The notes: generated from the letters alone by a model not told the origin. A stretch of 64,000 bases of DNA from Spongiibacter marinus (GCF_016906995.1 NZ_JAFBBD010000001.1:186001-250000), one strand, 5' to 3'. Positions 42,845-52,740 are shown, numbered from the stretch's first letter. Program-made: numbers and translations.

Positions 42845-44872
42845 CTATTGGTTCGGCAAGGTGAAACCGGCCACCGAGCTGCGCAGGTCGTCGGTCATGG
42901 TGGCCAACTCCCCAATCGAATTCGCTGTTTCGGTACTACCCGCTGAGGTTTGCGAAGTAATTTCTTGAATGATCTTCATCGTTGACGAGATTTGCCCCGC
43001 CGACTTCGCCTGATCGGCCGCTGCGTTTGAGATCGTTTCGATCAATTCCGCCAATTCCTGAGATACCGTTTCGATCTCTGTTAGTGCGGCACCCGCGTCC
43101 TGAGCAAGGCGTGCCCCCCGGACCACTTCCGAGGTGGTTTGCTCCATGGAAATAACCGCTTCATTGGTGTCGGACTGAATCGTTTTTACCAGGGCCTCAA
43201 TCTGCTTTGTCGCACCCGACGAGCGCTCAGCAAGACGCTGAACTTCATCCGCGACCACCGCAAAACCACGACCCGCATCACCGGCCATCGAGGCTTGAAT
43301 AGCAGCATTCAGTGCCAGGATATTGGTCTGATCGGCAATATCGTTGATCAGCGAGACGATGTCACCGATCTCCTGCGTCGACTCACCCAGTCGCTTGATA
43401 CGCTTGGATGTCTCTTGAATCTGCTCACGGATATTGTCCATGCCTTTTATCGTGTTCTGTACGACTTCAGCACCGGTATTTGCGATCGCTACCGAGCGCT
43501 GGGCAACCGCAGCAGATTCACGGGCATTGCTAGATACTTTGTCGATCGTTACCGCCATTTCAGTGATGGCCGCCGAGGCACCGGCAATTTCGCGGGCCTG
43601 ACTCTCTGAGGCCTCGGCCAAGTTCAGCGCGGTGGCCTGTGACCCCTGGGCCGCGAGCGACACCTCCTGCGCGGTTTCGTTAATCTGCGAAACCAAGACC
43701 CGCAACTGGTCGATGGTGTAGTTAATCGAGTCGGCAATCGCCCCGGTGAAGTCCTCGGTCACCGTTGCCGACGTTGTCAAATCACCGTCGGCCAAGTCAG
43801 CCAATTCATCAAGCAGGCGCAAGATTGCCGTTTGGTTTCGCTCGTTGGTTTCCGCCGTTGCCCGCAAGCGCTGCTGCGCAGTGCGGATGGAGTTCATACC
43901 CAAAAGGCCAAGTGCAATAACAACGACGCCCACAAAGCCAATCGCGGTAACCACCGACAGTGGGCGCTCTTCATCAAGCCGGCTAATGCGACTGGAAAGG
44001 TTACTGGTGACCTGCATAATCTCCGGAACATTTACGACAATCACGCCTGCCGCTTCTGCCGACTTCAGTAGCTCCGGAGACACTTGGAAAATTTCGTCCA
44101 CCGAACCACTAATCATCTGAAAGTCCTGCCCGACCCGCATCAGCAGGTTGCGCGCATTTTTGTCGGCAACCGGGGCCACGCCGATCGCCTTATTGCCCGC
44201 CAGCATGCCGCGCAGTACCGTACCAAATTCATTGGCGTCGACCGTAAACTGCTCGGCTGCCGCGGTGGCCGCATCGGTGCCTTCCAACATGCGGTCTACG
44301 TTGCGCGCAATCCGCTCCAGTAGCAGCGACTGGCGCTGAGCAATGGCCACTTGGTTAGCCGAGGCATCGCTCTTGAGCATAATGCCTACAACTTTGTTGT
44401 AGGCATCTTGAAGCTGGGGAATGAGTTGGTTGAGGTTTGCAGCGACCTCGTAGAGGAAAACGATGCGCTCGCGGTTGCTAACGATGGTTTCTGCAGCACT
44501 GTCTACCTGTGCCCACAAGCGATTGAGCTGAGCAATGTCGCCGCCGAGCATGTCCGCCGGCGAGGGCAGGTCTTTGCTCCCCTCCACTAGTTCGCGACGC
44601 ACCGCACCAAAATTCCGCTGCGCCCTGGCAAGCGTATCAAAGGAGGCGGTGTCACCCAGCGCGGCCTCGCGCGACGCATTGGCCAGCTGCTGCGCATAGA
44701 GGCGCATTTCACCCGTCAATTCCAAGTAGCGCTGATCGTAGCCGGCATCGCGCAGTATCACATAGGTGTTAAAGCCTGCCCCGATAAACCCAACCAGCAT
44801 CAATGCGACAATAACACTGGCCGCACGCCCCGTTTTTAGCTTAGCGGCATCGCCTTTTCTTGCTGCTTTCAT
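42845..44872 (-). CDS. pilJ: Type IV pilus methyl-accepting chemotaxis protein PilJ
   Basis: 675 residues. Two membrane helices (about 19-41 and about 302-326) flank a periplasmic PilJ-type sensor region with two tandem helical repeats. A HAMP-like linker follows. The signalling hairpin tip is near 520-560 ([20 protein letters not shown], then [15 protein letters not shown]). It passes pilus-contact signals to ChpA via PilI. The neighbouring methyltransferase PilK is missing here, so whether it is methylated depends on an unlinked CheR. Confidence 0.95.
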   Translation of the reverse strand: MKAARKGDAAKLKTGRAASVIVALMLVGFIGAGFNTYVILRDAGYDQRYLELTGEMRLYAQQLANASREAALGDTASFDTLARAQRNFGAVRRELVEGSKDLPSPADMLGGDIAQLNRLWAQVDSAAETIVSNRERIVFLYEVAANLNQLIPQLQDAYNKVVGIMLKSDASANQVAIAQRQSLLLERIARNVDRMLEGTDAATAAAEQFTVDANEFGTVLRGMLAGNKAIGVAPVADKNARNLLMRVGQDFQMISGSVDEIFQVSPELLKSAEAAGVIVVNVPEIMQVTSNLSSRISRLDEERPLSVVTAIGFVGVVVIALGLLGMNSIRTAQQRLRATAETNERNQTAILRLLDELADLADGDLTTSATVTEDFTGAIADSINYTIDQLRVLVSQINETAQEVSLAAQGSQATALNLAEASESQAREIAGASAAITEMAVTIDKVSSNARESAAVAQRSVAIANTGAEVVQNTIKGMDNIREQIQETSKRIKRLGESTQEIGDIVSLINDIADQTNILALNAAIQASMAGDAGRGFAVVADEVQRLAERSSGATKQIEALVKTIQSDTNEAVISMEQTTSEVVRGARLAQDAGAALTEIETVSQELAELIETISNAAADQAKSAGQISSTMKIIQEITSQTSAGSTETANSIGELATMTDDLRSSVAGFTLPNQ

Positions 44873-44920
44873 TTGCCCCGACTCCAGGATATTTCCATGT
44901 TTTTCTTGTCGTTGTCGCGC

Positions 44921-45463
44921 CTATACGGCGACGTCGTAGAAGTCTCTGACTTCCATCAGTTTTAGTGGTCTGAATAGCGCCCATTCCCGGCTGCCCTGCC
45001 GATAAACACCGTCGCTGAAGCGCTGCATTGGCGGCAAAATACTGCCGAGCTCTTCACTGAATGCATCCGCGTGAAAATGCTGCATACCGAAAACGTCATC
45101 CACGACCAGGCCGGTATAGATCTCGCCGCGCTCAAGCACCAATACGCGGCGCTGACCACTGGCCGTTGCGGATGTGTCATCAAGGAATTGTGCGAGATCC
45201 AGCAGCGGCAACAGACGTCCCCGCACATTGGCAACGCCTTTGATCCAGCTTTTCACACCCGGAAGCCGAGTTGCCGGAGGCTCGCTGAGGACTTCAACAA
45301 TTTCGCCCATAGGCACCACACAGTACTGGGAACCAATAGCGAAACCGATACCGCTCCACAGGGATTCTTGGCTGTCGGTTTGTTCGACAACGTCGCCGTC
45401 GGCACGGCGACTGCGACGGGCCAGCTCACTTAGATAACGAAAGGCGCTCTGCGCTTCGGTCAT
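44921..45463 (-). CDS. pilI: CheW-like adaptor PilI
   Basis: CheW domain, 180 residues. Characteristic segments are GIGFAIGSQYCVVPMGEIVEVL (signal-coupling core), WIKGVANVRGRLLPLLDL and LVVDDVFGM. PilI links the receptor PilJ to the kinase ChpA. Its position between pilH and pilJ matches P. aeruginosa. It starts 14 bases after the pilH stop. Confidence 0.93.
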   Translation of the reverse strand: MTEAQSAFRYLSELARRSRRADGDVVEQTDSQESLWSGIGFAIGSQYCVVPMGEIVEVLSEPPATRLPGVKSWIKGVANVRGRLLPLLDLAQFLDDTSATASGQRRVLVLERGEIYTGLVVDDVFGMQHFHADAFSEELGSILPPMQRFSDGVYRQGSREWALFRPLKLMEVRDFYDVAV

Positions 45464-45477
45464 GGTGACGGGCTACC

Positions 45478-45840
45478 TTAATTCAGAACTGACTCAATCG
45501 TTTTGATCAACAGCTTGCCGTCTACCGGCTTAGTCAGGTAGCCCTTCGCCCCCTGACGCTGCCCCCAGAGGCGATCCGTTTCTTGATCTTTCGTGGTAAC
45601 AATAATCACCGGTACGCTGCTGGTATCAGGGTCCCGGCTGAGCTGACGTGTTGCCTGAAAGCCATTGAGGCCCGGCATCACTATATCCATCAGTACAACG
45701 TCGGGGTTTTCCGCTCGCACCAGCTCAATGCCCCGCTCGCCACTCTCTGCAGTAATCACGTCGTAGCCGTTTTTACTGAGAATTTGGCGAATCTTCACAA
45801 TTTCTGTGGGCGAATCATCAACGATCAATACACGTGGCAT
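45478..45840 (-). CDS. pilH: Twitching motility response regulator PilH
   Basis: Stand-alone CheY-like receiver, 120 residues. The acidic pocket is VDDSPTE (7-13), the phosphoacceptor is Asp in VLMDIVMPGLNGFQ (about 52) and the conserved Lys is in YLTKPVDG. In Pseudomonas, PilH opposes PilG, draining phosphate from ChpA and affecting retraction through PilT. Its distance from pilG (95 bases) suggests a minor internal promoter or a spacer within the operon. Confidence 0.93.
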   Translation of the reverse strand: MPRVLIVDDSPTEIVKIRQILSKNGYDVITAESGERGIELVRAENPDVVLMDIVMPGLNGFQATRQLSRDPDTSSVPVIIVTTKDQETDRLWGQRQGAKGYLTKPVDGKLLIKTIESVLN

Positions 45841-45934
45841 TACATCCCTCTCGCAGTAGCACCCCTGTTTTGTAGATTCAGGGGTTTATAGCAGGCCTTT
45901 CTGTGCGGCCCTTTTATGTGGTTTATATTTATTA

Positions 45935-46318
45935 TCAGTTTGATACGTGTGCCTGAATGGCATCGAGTAATTCATTCTTACTGAAGGGCTTGGTCAGATA
46001 CTGATCCGACCCAACGATACGGCCTTTCGCTTTGTCGAACAAGCCGTCCTTACTTGAGAGCATGATCACCGGCGTCGACTTAAACTCGCTGTTGTTCTTG
46101 ATCAAGGCACAGGTTTGGTAACCATCGAGCCGAGGCATCATGATATCGACAAAAATAATATCGGGCTTGGTATCGGCGATTTTTGCCAGCGCATCAAAGC
46201 CATCTATTGCCGTCACCACGGTGCAGCCCGCCTTGGCGAGCAAAGTCTCCGTCGTTCTGCGAATGGTTTTACTGTCATCGATGATCATGACCTTCAGGTC
46301 AGAAAAATTGGCTTCCAT
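45935..46318 (-). CDS. pilG: Twitching motility response regulator PilG
   Basis: Stand-alone CheY-like receiver, 127 residues. The acidic pocket is IDDSKTIRR (about 14-22), the acceptor Asp lies in IFVDIMMPRLDGYQ (about 56) and the Lys in YLTKPFSKNELL. PilG is the output that promotes pilus extension and cAMP signalling via FimV/FimL/CyaB in Pseudomonas. It is first gene of the Pil-Chp cluster and divergent from gshB, the same junction as in P. aeruginosa. Confidence 0.94.
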   Translation of the reverse strand: MEANFSDLKVMIIDDSKTIRRTTETLLAKAGCTVVTAIDGFDALAKIADTKPDIIFVDIMMPRLDGYQTCALIKNNSEFKSTPVIMLSSKDGLFDKAKGRIVGSDQYLTKPFSKNELLDAIQAHVSN

Positions 46319-46681
46319 AAACTCACAACCTTATTCTGTGCCAATCCGATAGCGTCGCGACGGTGCGTCGCAACCTATTTTCAGAGCGAAATTTTTACCA
46401 CGGAATGCTCGCACCCGCCATCATCTTAATTATGTAAAAGCGCCCACTGGCAGGCGGCTTTACCGCAACACCAATTGCCGTAAGCACGGGGAATACGGTA
46501 TTTTAGTTGAGCGATGAGAGCATGCTCCACAAAAGAGCATAGCGCGTTTACCCGTAGATAGCGCCTCCCTCATGAAGGCCCCTACCCAAATACCTCGCCA
46601 TCATCGCAAGGCCTTCGGGTCGCGTCCCCATATTCATTAAGGGTTTGGGAGCTGTCTCACATATTTGCCACAGGTGATTAA
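46319..46681. other. Divergent promoter region pilG / gshB
   Basis: 363 bases without a gene. It must hold the promoters of the Pil-Chp cluster (leftward) and of gshB-tonB-yqgE-ruvX (rightward). I see a perfect palindrome GAGCATGCTC (46518-46527), with GAGCAT repeated at 46535-46540. There is no convincing sigma-54 or sigma-70 box pair. Confidence 0.5.
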
Positions 46682-47644
46682 ATGACGATTCGCTTAGGCG
46701 TGGTCATGGACCCGATCGAACAGGTCAACTACAAAAAAGACTCCACTCTCGCCATGCTGTGGGCCGCCGACGAGCGCGGCTGGCATATCGATTACATGAC
46801 GCTGAGCGACCTGTATATCACCGCAGGGGCTGCGCGCGCGCAGGTGCGCAAGATCACCCCATTCAAAAACCCCGACAACTTTTATCAGCTCGACGACGCC
46901 CAAGACATCGACCTTGGAGAACTTGACGTCATTTTGATGCGCAAGGACCCCCCATTCGATAACGAGTTTCTCTACGCCACTCACATACTGGAACTGGCCG
47001 AACGCCAGGGCGCCATGGTGGTGAACCGCCCCCAATCACTGCGTGATTGCAACGAAAAGCTGTTCGCACTGCAATTCCCCCAGTGCACACCGACCCAGCT
47101 GGTCAGCCGTGACCCCGCCCGCTTGCGCGCCTTCCACCGCGAACACGGCGACGTCGTCATGAAGCCACTCGACGGTATGGGCGGCAGCTCTATCTTTCGC
47201 CTGCGCCCCGACGATGCCAACGTTTCAGTGATCATTGAAACCCTCACGAACCACGGCCGCACCATGACCATGGCACAGCGCTACCTCCCCGAAATTAAAG
47301 AGGGAGATAAGCGCATCTTGCTGGTCGACGGCGAGGTGGTCGATTACTGCCTGGCGCGGATTCCCGCCGCCGGAGAGAGCCGCGGTAATTTGGCAGCAGG
47401 TGGCAGTGGGCGGGCACAGCCGCTCAGCGAACGCGACCGCTGGATAGCCGCCCAGGTCGCTCCGGTAGCACGCGAAAAGGGTCTTCTTTTTGTCGGCCTG
47501 GACGTTATTGGCGACTCGCTGACGGAAATCAATGTCACCAGCCCTACCTGTATCCGCGAAATCGATGCGCAGTTTGGCACCGACATTGGCGGCCAGCTCA
47601 TGGATGCAATTTCGAATAAACTGGCAGCCAAGCGGGCCCGGTAA
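46682..47644 (+). CDS. gshB: Glutathione synthetase GshB
   Basis: ATP-grasp enzyme, 320 residues (E. coli 316). It joins gamma-glutamylcysteine and glycine. The N-terminus LGVVMDPIEQVNYKKDST is typical of the family. ATP-grasp motifs are VMKPLDGMGGSSIFR (about 159-173), the flexible loop RGNLAAGGSGRAQPL (about 237-251) and metal-binding EINVTSPTCIREID near the end. Divergent from pilG; tonB follows 3 bases downstream. Confidence 0.96.
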   Translation: MTIRLGVVMDPIEQVNYKKDSTLAMLWAADERGWHIDYMTLSDLYITAGAARAQVRKITPFKNPDNFYQLDDAQDIDLGELDVILMRKDPPFDNEFLYATHILELAERQGAMVVNRPQSLRDCNEKLFALQFPQCTPTQLVSRDPARLRAFHREHGDVVMKPLDGMGGSSIFRLRPDDANVSVIIETLTNHGRTMTMAQRYLPEIKEGDKRILLVDGEVVDYCLARIPAAGESRGNLAAGGSGRAQPLSERDRWIAAQVAPVAREKGLLFVGLDVIGDSLTEINVTSPTCIREIDAQFGTDIGGQLMDAISNKLAAKRAR

Positions 47645-47647
47645 TCC

Positions 47648-48532
47648 ATGGCCGTCGCCTTCCCTATTCACGAAGAGCGTTCGGACTCGCCCGAGCGCCT
47701 CGGCTTTATTTTCTGTTTCGCAGCGGCGCTGCACGCAGCACTTATTTTGGGCATCAGCTTTTCTGCGCTGAGCAGTGACCCAAAACTCCCCAGCCTCGAG
47801 GTCACGCTCGCGCAATATCAAAGCGAAAATGCGCCGGAAAAGGCCGACTATATTGCCCAGCACGACCAATTAGGCAGCGGCAGCCTGAAGGACAAAGCAG
47901 AGCTTAGCAGCCGGATAGATAGCGCCTTCCACGATAATAGCGCGCCACCTGAACACGTTTTCAAACAAGCGAAGGCCCAGCAGGCCAGTGAAAATCGCGC
48001 CATTCTCCACAGTCGCAACGCCAGTGCGCAGCACATCACTACGGACCAAAACGCCGATAAGCGCCAGCCGCAGCCTCTCAATGGCGATGACGACATGACC
48101 GAGCTGAGCGAGAACATCGCGGCGCTCGAAGCCCAACTTGACCACCTAAACCAGGCCTATGCCAGCATGCCCAGGCCGAAATTTATCACCTCCGTCGCAA
48201 CCCGCGGCTCACCCGACGCCTTGTATCTGGACCGCTGGGAGTCACATGTTGAGCATATTGGAAACCTGCACTACCCGGAAAGCGCCCGAAAACAAGGCCT
48301 GACTGGCGAGCTACGCATGCTGCTTATGCTTTTCCCTGACGGCCGTATCGATGAAGTGAGAATTATGCGTAGCTCTGGCCACCCGGAGCTCGACAAGGCG
48401 GCGAACCGAATCGTCAGACTTGCGGCCCCCTACGAAGCCATTCCCAAAGACGTACTCGATGGCAAAAATCGCCTGGGCATCGTTCGCACCTGGCGCTTCG
48501 AGCGCAACAGTCTGCGCGCGAACAGCCGCTAG
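47648..48532 (+). CDS. TonB family energy transducer
   Basis: 294 residues. One membrane helix near the N-terminus (about 22-42, FCFAAALHAALILGISFSAL) is followed by a polar, partly coiled periplasmic spacer (about 50-195). The C-terminal TonB domain (about 195-290) has YPESARKQGLTGELRMLLMLFPDG and the late GIVRTWRFER. It lacks the long Pro-rich EP/KP repeats of classical TonB, so it is the gshB-linked paralogue seen in Pseudomonas. No exbB/exbD is adjacent. Confidence 0.87.
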   Translation: MAVAFPIHEERSDSPERLGFIFCFAAALHAALILGISFSALSSDPKLPSLEVTLAQYQSENAPEKADYIAQHDQLGSGSLKDKAELSSRIDSAFHDNSAPPEHVFKQAKAQQASENRAILHSRNASAQHITTDQNADKRQPQPLNGDDDMTELSENIAALEAQLDHLNQAYASMPRPKFITSVATRGSPDALYLDRWESHVEHIGNLHYPESARKQGLTGELRMLLMLFPDGRIDEVRIMRSSGHPELDKAANRIVRLAAPYEAIPKDVLDGKNRLGIVRTWRFERNSLRANSR

Positions 48533-48600
48533 CGCTTGAGATTGGCAAAAATTACCCCATACTAAAACTTACTGCGCTAACTGCTTGCCTCGGAGCTGTT

Positions 48601-49170
48601 ATGGCTGAGCCCACCTTTTCGTCAATGCAGGATCACTTCCTTGTCGCCCTTCCCAACCTCGGCGAAGGCATTTTTGCCCATAGCCTGGTCTATCTCTGCG
48701 AGCACGACGAGAATGGTGCTATGGGCTTAATCGTCAACCGGCCGCTGGATATGGATGTTGAGGAAATTCTGGCCCAGCTCGACTTCGACGAACCCGGGCA
48801 ACACCGCAAACAGCCCGTCTTTGCCGGCGGTCCCGTTCATACAGACCGCGGTTTTGTTTTGCATCGCCGCGACAAACAGCGCTGGGATGCCAGCCTTGAA
48901 ATCAGCCCCAAACTGGCGCTTACCACCTCACTGGACATCCTCGACGCTATCGCACGTGGCAGCGGCCCCGCTGACACACTCATTGCCCTTGGCTATGCTG
49001 GCTGGGCGCCCGGCCAATTAGAGGAAGAGCTCGCCGACAATGCCTGGCTGTCACTACCCGCTGACGATAAAGTTATTTTCGATACGCCTGCCGATCAACG
49101 TGTCGATGCTGCACTGGCGAAACTCGGCATTAATTTCGCCCAGCTCGGCTCCGATAGCGGCCACGCCTGA
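48601..49170 (+). CDS. yqgE: YqgE/AlgH family protein
   Basis: UPF0301 (YqgE/AlgH), 189 residues. The signature opening LVALPNLGEGIFAHSLVYLCEH with GAMGLIVNRPLD is intact, as is the FAGGPVHTDRGFVLH segment. The biochemical role is unclear; AlgH was implicated in alginate control in P. aeruginosa. It precedes ruvX by 53 bases, a linkage preserved across gammaproteobacteria. Confidence 0.93.
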   Translation: MAEPTFSSMQDHFLVALPNLGEGIFAHSLVYLCEHDENGAMGLIVNRPLDMDVEEILAQLDFDEPGQHRKQPVFAGGPVHTDRGFVLHRRDKQRWDASLEISPKLALTTSLDILDAIARGSGPADTLIALGYAGWAPGQLEEELADNAWLSLPADDKVIFDTPADQRVDAALAKLGINFAQLGSDSGHA

Positions 49171-49223
49171 AGAAGGCCCTTCGCTGCGCTACAATGCCGC
49201 CTCCCCAATAGAAAACTACCCTT

Positions 49224-49652
49224 ATGAGTGCAGCACAACGTTATCTCGCCTTTGACTATGGACTCCGCTGGATTGGTTGCGCCGTGGGCCAAAGCCTCAC
49301 CGGCAGCGCGTCAGCACTGAAGTCGCTGCGCGCCAAAGACGGCATTCCGCAATGGCATGAAATCGAGGCGCTACTGAAAGAATGGCAACCGCAAACCGTG
49401 GTCGTCGGGCTGCCGTTAAATATGGATGGTAGCGAGTCAGAAATGTGTCAGCGCGCGCGAAAGTTCGGCAACCGCATTCACGGTCGTTTTGGCGTTGCAG
49501 TCGACTTTGCTGACGAACGACTGTCCAGCTTCGAAGCCAAAGGGGAGCTGATTGAGCAGGCAGGCAATCAGGCTTTCAAAGACCGCGGCGTCGACGGACT
49601 TAGTGCTGCGATCATCTTGGAAAGCTGGATGCGGGAGCAGGGGCAAAATTAG
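49224..49652 (+). CDS. ruvX: Holliday junction resolvase-like protein RuvX (YqgF)
   Basis: RNase H-like fold, 142 residues (E. coli 138). Catalytic acidic residues are in LAFDYGLRWIG (first Asp), VVVGLPLNMDGSES and DERLSSFEAK, with a terminal Asp in DGLSAAIILESW. YqgF acts in pre-16S rRNA processing and has been proposed as a resolvase. In Pseudomonas the pyrR-pyrB-pyrC genes follow; here the next gene is the convergent pilU, 11 bases away. Confidence 0.93.
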   Translation: MSAAQRYLAFDYGLRWIGCAVGQSLTGSASALKSLRAKDGIPQWHEIEALLKEWQPQTVVVGLPLNMDGSESEMCQRARKFGNRIHGRFGVAVDFADERLSSFEAKGELIEQAGNQAFKDRGVDGLSAAIILESWMREQGQN

Positions 49653-49663
49653 TCCCCTGCAAA

Positions 49664-50815
49664 CTAGCGGCGGCCAATGCCGCCCGGGGTGTCCTTTTCC
49701 ACCTCTTGCATCGTCAAGTTACCCGCCGCACTGTGCATCTGGTCAACGTCGTTGTCGGCACCCAGCTTGATCAGCAGCCGCAGATCGTTCGCCGAATCCG
49801 CGTGAGCGATGGCATCCTGGTAAGTAATTTCACCCGCCACGTACAGGTCGTACAAGGCTTGATCAAAGGTTTGCATCCCCTGCTCGGTGGACTGGCGCAT
49901 CAGGTCTTTCAGCGCGGCCACTTCGCCCTTGCGAATCAAGTCAGCAGCCAGGGGTGTATTAAGCAGTATTTCCACACAAGCGCGGCGGCTCTGTCCATCG
50001 CGGGTCGGCAGCAGCTGCTGCGCCACCATCGCCCGCAGGTTCAATGACAAATCCATCCATAGCTGACTGTGACGCTCTGGCGGAAAAAAATGCAAGATTC
50101 GGTCGAGTGCCTGGTTGGCGTTGTTTGCGTGCAGGGTGCAGAGACACAAATGCCCGGTTTCAGCAAAGGTGATGGCGTGCTCCATGGTTTCCCGCGAGCG
50201 CACCTCACCGATCATGATGACATCCGGCGCCTGGCGCAGCATATTCTTCAGCGCCACTTCAAAGGACTCCGTATCAATGCCCACCTCGCGCTGAGTAACG
50301 ATACAACCACGGTGCTGATGCACAAATTCGATGGGGTCTTCCACGGTGATAATGTGGCCGCGCGAGTTTTCGTTGCGGTGACCGATCATCGATGCCAGCG
50401 ACGTTGATTTACCCGTTCCCGTCGCACCGACAAAGATAATTAGCCCGCGCTTGGTCATCGCCAGATCCTTGATCGTATCCGGCAGCCCAAGCTCATCGGT
50501 GGTGGGAATGCGCGTTTCAATTCGGCGCAATACCATCCCCACCAGATTACGCTGGTAAAAGGCACTGACACGGAAGCGACCAATGCCCCGCGAACTGATG
50601 GCGAAGTTACACTCTCTATCGCGAACAAACTCGCGGCGCTGTTGCTCATTCATCACGCCCAGCACAACTTCCCGAGCCTGCTCGGGGCTCAGGGCATTAC
50701 TGCTCATGGGAATCAGCTGGCCATTGAGCTTCACCGAAGGTGGCACCCCTGCCGAAATAAATAAGTCTGAAGCGCCTTTTTCCTGCATGATGCGCAGCAG
50801 CTTCTCGATTTCCAC
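49664..50815 (-). CDS. pilU: Type IV pilus retraction ATPase PilU
   Basis: PilT/PilU secretion-type ATPase, 383 residues. Walker A is GATGTGKSTSL (about 131-141), the Asp box is TVEDPIEFVH, Walker B is VIMIGEVRSRETME and the His box is HLCLCTLHANNANQ. The C-terminal extension past residue 345 (ADNDVDQMHSAAGNL) is typical of PilU and absent in PilT. PilU works only together with PilT. It starts 32 bases after pilT and is probably cotranscribed. Confidence 0.95.
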   Translation of the reverse strand: MEIEKLLRIMQEKGASDLFISAGVPPSVKLNGQLIPMSSNALSPEQAREVVLGVMNEQQRREFVRDRECNFAISSRGIGRFRVSAFYQRNLVGMVLRRIETRIPTTDELGLPDTIKDLAMTKRGLIIFVGATGTGKSTSLASMIGHRNENSRGHIITVEDPIEFVHQHRGCIVTQREVGIDTESFEVALKNMLRQAPDVIMIGEVRSRETMEHAITFAETGHLCLCTLHANNANQALDRILHFFPPERHSQLWMDLSLNLRAMVAQQLLPTRDGQSRRACVEILLNTPLAADLIRKGEVAALKDLMRQSTEQGMQTFDQALYDLYVAGEITYQDAIAHADSANDLRLLIKLGADNDVDQMHSAAGNLTMQEVEKDTPGGIGRR

Positions 50816-50847
50816 CCTACTCTCCTCGGCGCTCGCGCCCTCTTATT

Positions 50848-51882
50848 CTAAAAATTCTCGGGGAAGCGCGCTTTTAATTTAGCCGCATCGCGCGTGACCT
50901 GCCGCTTGGACAGCAGCTCTTTCAGGCACTGATCCATCGTCTGCATACCAACATTCGCCCCGGACTGGATGGCTGAATACATTTGCGCGACTTTGTCTTC
51001 ACGAATCAAATTACGAATGGCGGGCGTGCCAATCATAATCTCATGGGCAGCAACCCGTCCGCCCTCCGGTTTCTTCAGCAGTGTTTGCGAGATAACTGCC
51101 TGCAGCGATTCGGAAAGCATGGAGCGCACCATAGACTTCTCTTCCCCAGGGAATACGTCGACAACCCGGTCAATGGTTTTTGCCGCAGAGGTGGTGTGCA
51201 GGGTCCCGAATACCAGGTGCCCGGTTTCAGCGGCCGTCAGTGCTAAACGAATGGTCTCCAAGTCGCGCAGCTCCCCCACCAGGATGATATCGGGGTCTTC
51301 ACGCAGCGCCGAGCGCAGTGCCTCGTTAAAGCCGTGTGTGTCGCGATGCACCTCGCGCTGGTTCACCAGGCATTTCTTCGACTCGTGTACAAATTCTATG
51401 GGGTCTTCGATGGTGAGAATATGGTCAAACTTGTTGTCGTTGATATAGTCGATCATCGCCGCGAGTGTCGTCGACTTACCCGAACCCGTGGGGCCGGTCA
51501 CCAACACCAGCCCGCGCGGCAACATGGATACGTCCTGAAAGACCTTGCCCATACCCAGGTCTTCTAGGGTCAGCACCTTCGACGGAATTGTACGAAATAC
51601 CGCGCCAGCGCCGCGGTTGTGGTTAAAGGCATTTACCCTGAAGCGGGCAACACCGGGCACCTCAAAGGAGAAGTCGGTTTCGAGGAATTCTTCATAGTCA
51701 CGCCGCTGGCGGTCGTTCATAATCTCGTAAATCAAGCTGTGAACTTCGCGGTGCTCCATGGGCGGCACATTGATGCGCCGCACATCGCCATCGACACGAA
51801 TCATCGGCGGCAGGCCGGCAGACAAGTGTAAATCCGAGGCATTTTGCTTGGCGCTAAACGCCAGCAACTCTGTAATATCCAT
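50848..51882 (-). CDS. pilT: Type IV pilus retraction ATPase PilT
   Basis: 344 residues (P. aeruginosa 344). Walker A is GPTGSGKSTTLAAM (about 130-143), the Asp box is TIEDPIEFVHESK, Walker B is IILVGELRDLETIRLAL, the His box is HLVFGTLHTTSAAK and the late AIRNLIREDK segment is intact. It depolymerises pilin during twitching and DNA uptake. Divergent from yggS as in P. aeruginosa; the gap of about 150 bases holds both promoters. Confidence 0.97.
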   Translation of the reverse strand: MDITELLAFSAKQNASDLHLSAGLPPMIRVDGDVRRINVPPMEHREVHSLIYEIMNDRQRRDYEEFLETDFSFEVPGVARFRVNAFNHNRGAGAVFRTIPSKVLTLEDLGMGKVFQDVSMLPRGLVLVTGPTGSGKSTTLAAMIDYINDNKFDHILTIEDPIEFVHESKKCLVNQREVHRDTHGFNEALRSALREDPDIILVGELRDLETIRLALTAAETGHLVFGTLHTTSAAKTIDRVVDVFPGEEKSMVRSMLSESLQAVISQTLLKKPEGGRVAAHEIMIGTPAIRNLIREDKVAQMYSAIQSGANVGMQTMDQCLKELLSKRQVTRDAAKLKARFPENF

Positions 51883-52029
51883 GATTCTCCTTAGTTACAG
51901 CAATGGGCAGGCTGCCGCTCTCTATTATTATGCGTAGTAGGATAATGCGTTACCGCAGCGCGCCAACACAATGCTTTTATTATGGCAGCACCCTATCAAC
52001 CACAACGCGACGTGGAGCAAAAAATAGCG

Positions 52030-52740
52030 ATGACTCACTCCCAGGTACTGTCTTCAAATATAGCATCCCTGCGAGCGCACATTGCTCAATGTGCCGCTGA
52101 TGCGCGGCGCAATCCAGCAGAAATTACCCTGCTAGCGGTAAGCAAAACCCGCAATGCCGACGAAGTTGCCAACGCGGTGGCCAACGGCCTGGATAATATC
52201 GGCGAAAACTATCTACAAGAGGCCAGGGAAAAACAACAAGCACTGAGCCACCTCGATATCTGCTGGCACTTCATTGGCCCGATACAATCCAATAAAACCC
52301 GCGAGATCGCCGAACATTTCTCTTGGGTGCACAGTGTTGACCGACTCAAGATCGCCCGTCGACTCAGCGATCAGCGGCCAGCATCACTAGCCCCACTGAA
52401 TATTTGCTTGCAGGTCAACATTAGCGAGGAAACCACAAAGTCGGGGGTATTACCCAGCGACGCACTGGATCTCGCCCGAGGCGTCGCTGCACTGCCGGGG
52501 CTTACACTCCGCGGCCTCATGGCCATCCCCGCCGCCAGCACCGACCTTGCCGAGCAGCGGCAAGCGTTTGCGCAACTTCGGCAACTTCGCGATCAAATCG
52601 CATCAGCGCTACCCGGGCTCACCCTCGACACGCTGTCGATGGGGATGTCCGGTGATATTGACGCCGCCATTCTCGAGGGCTCTACTCTGCTGCGCGTCGG
52701 CACCGCCATCTTTGGCCCGCGAACACCCGCCACGAATTAA
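52030..52740 (+). CDS. yggS: PLP homeostasis protein YggS/PLPBP
   Basis: YggS (COG0325), 236 residues from the chosen ATG. PLP-binding Lys lies in LLAVSKTRNADEV (about 35-47), with GENYLQEAREKQQ, HFIGPIQSNKTREI and the phosphate-binding LSMGMSGDIDAAI. It is a TIM-barrel protein that buffers pyridoxal phosphate. The upstream in-frame ATG at 51982 has no ribosome site and would add 16 residues outside the family. First of a conserved run yggS-proC-yggT-yggU-metX-metW-DUF4426-rdgB. Confidence 0.93.
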   Translation: MTHSQVLSSNIASLRAHIAQCAADARRNPAEITLLAVSKTRNADEVANAVANGLDNIGENYLQEAREKQQALSHLDICWHFIGPIQSNKTREIAEHFSWVHSVDRLKIARRLSDQRPASLAPLNICLQVNISEETTKSGVLPSDALDLARGVAALPGLTLRGLMAIPAASTDLAEQRQAFAQLRQLRDQIASALPGLTLDTLSMGMSGDIDAAILEGSTLLRVGTAIFGPRTPATN

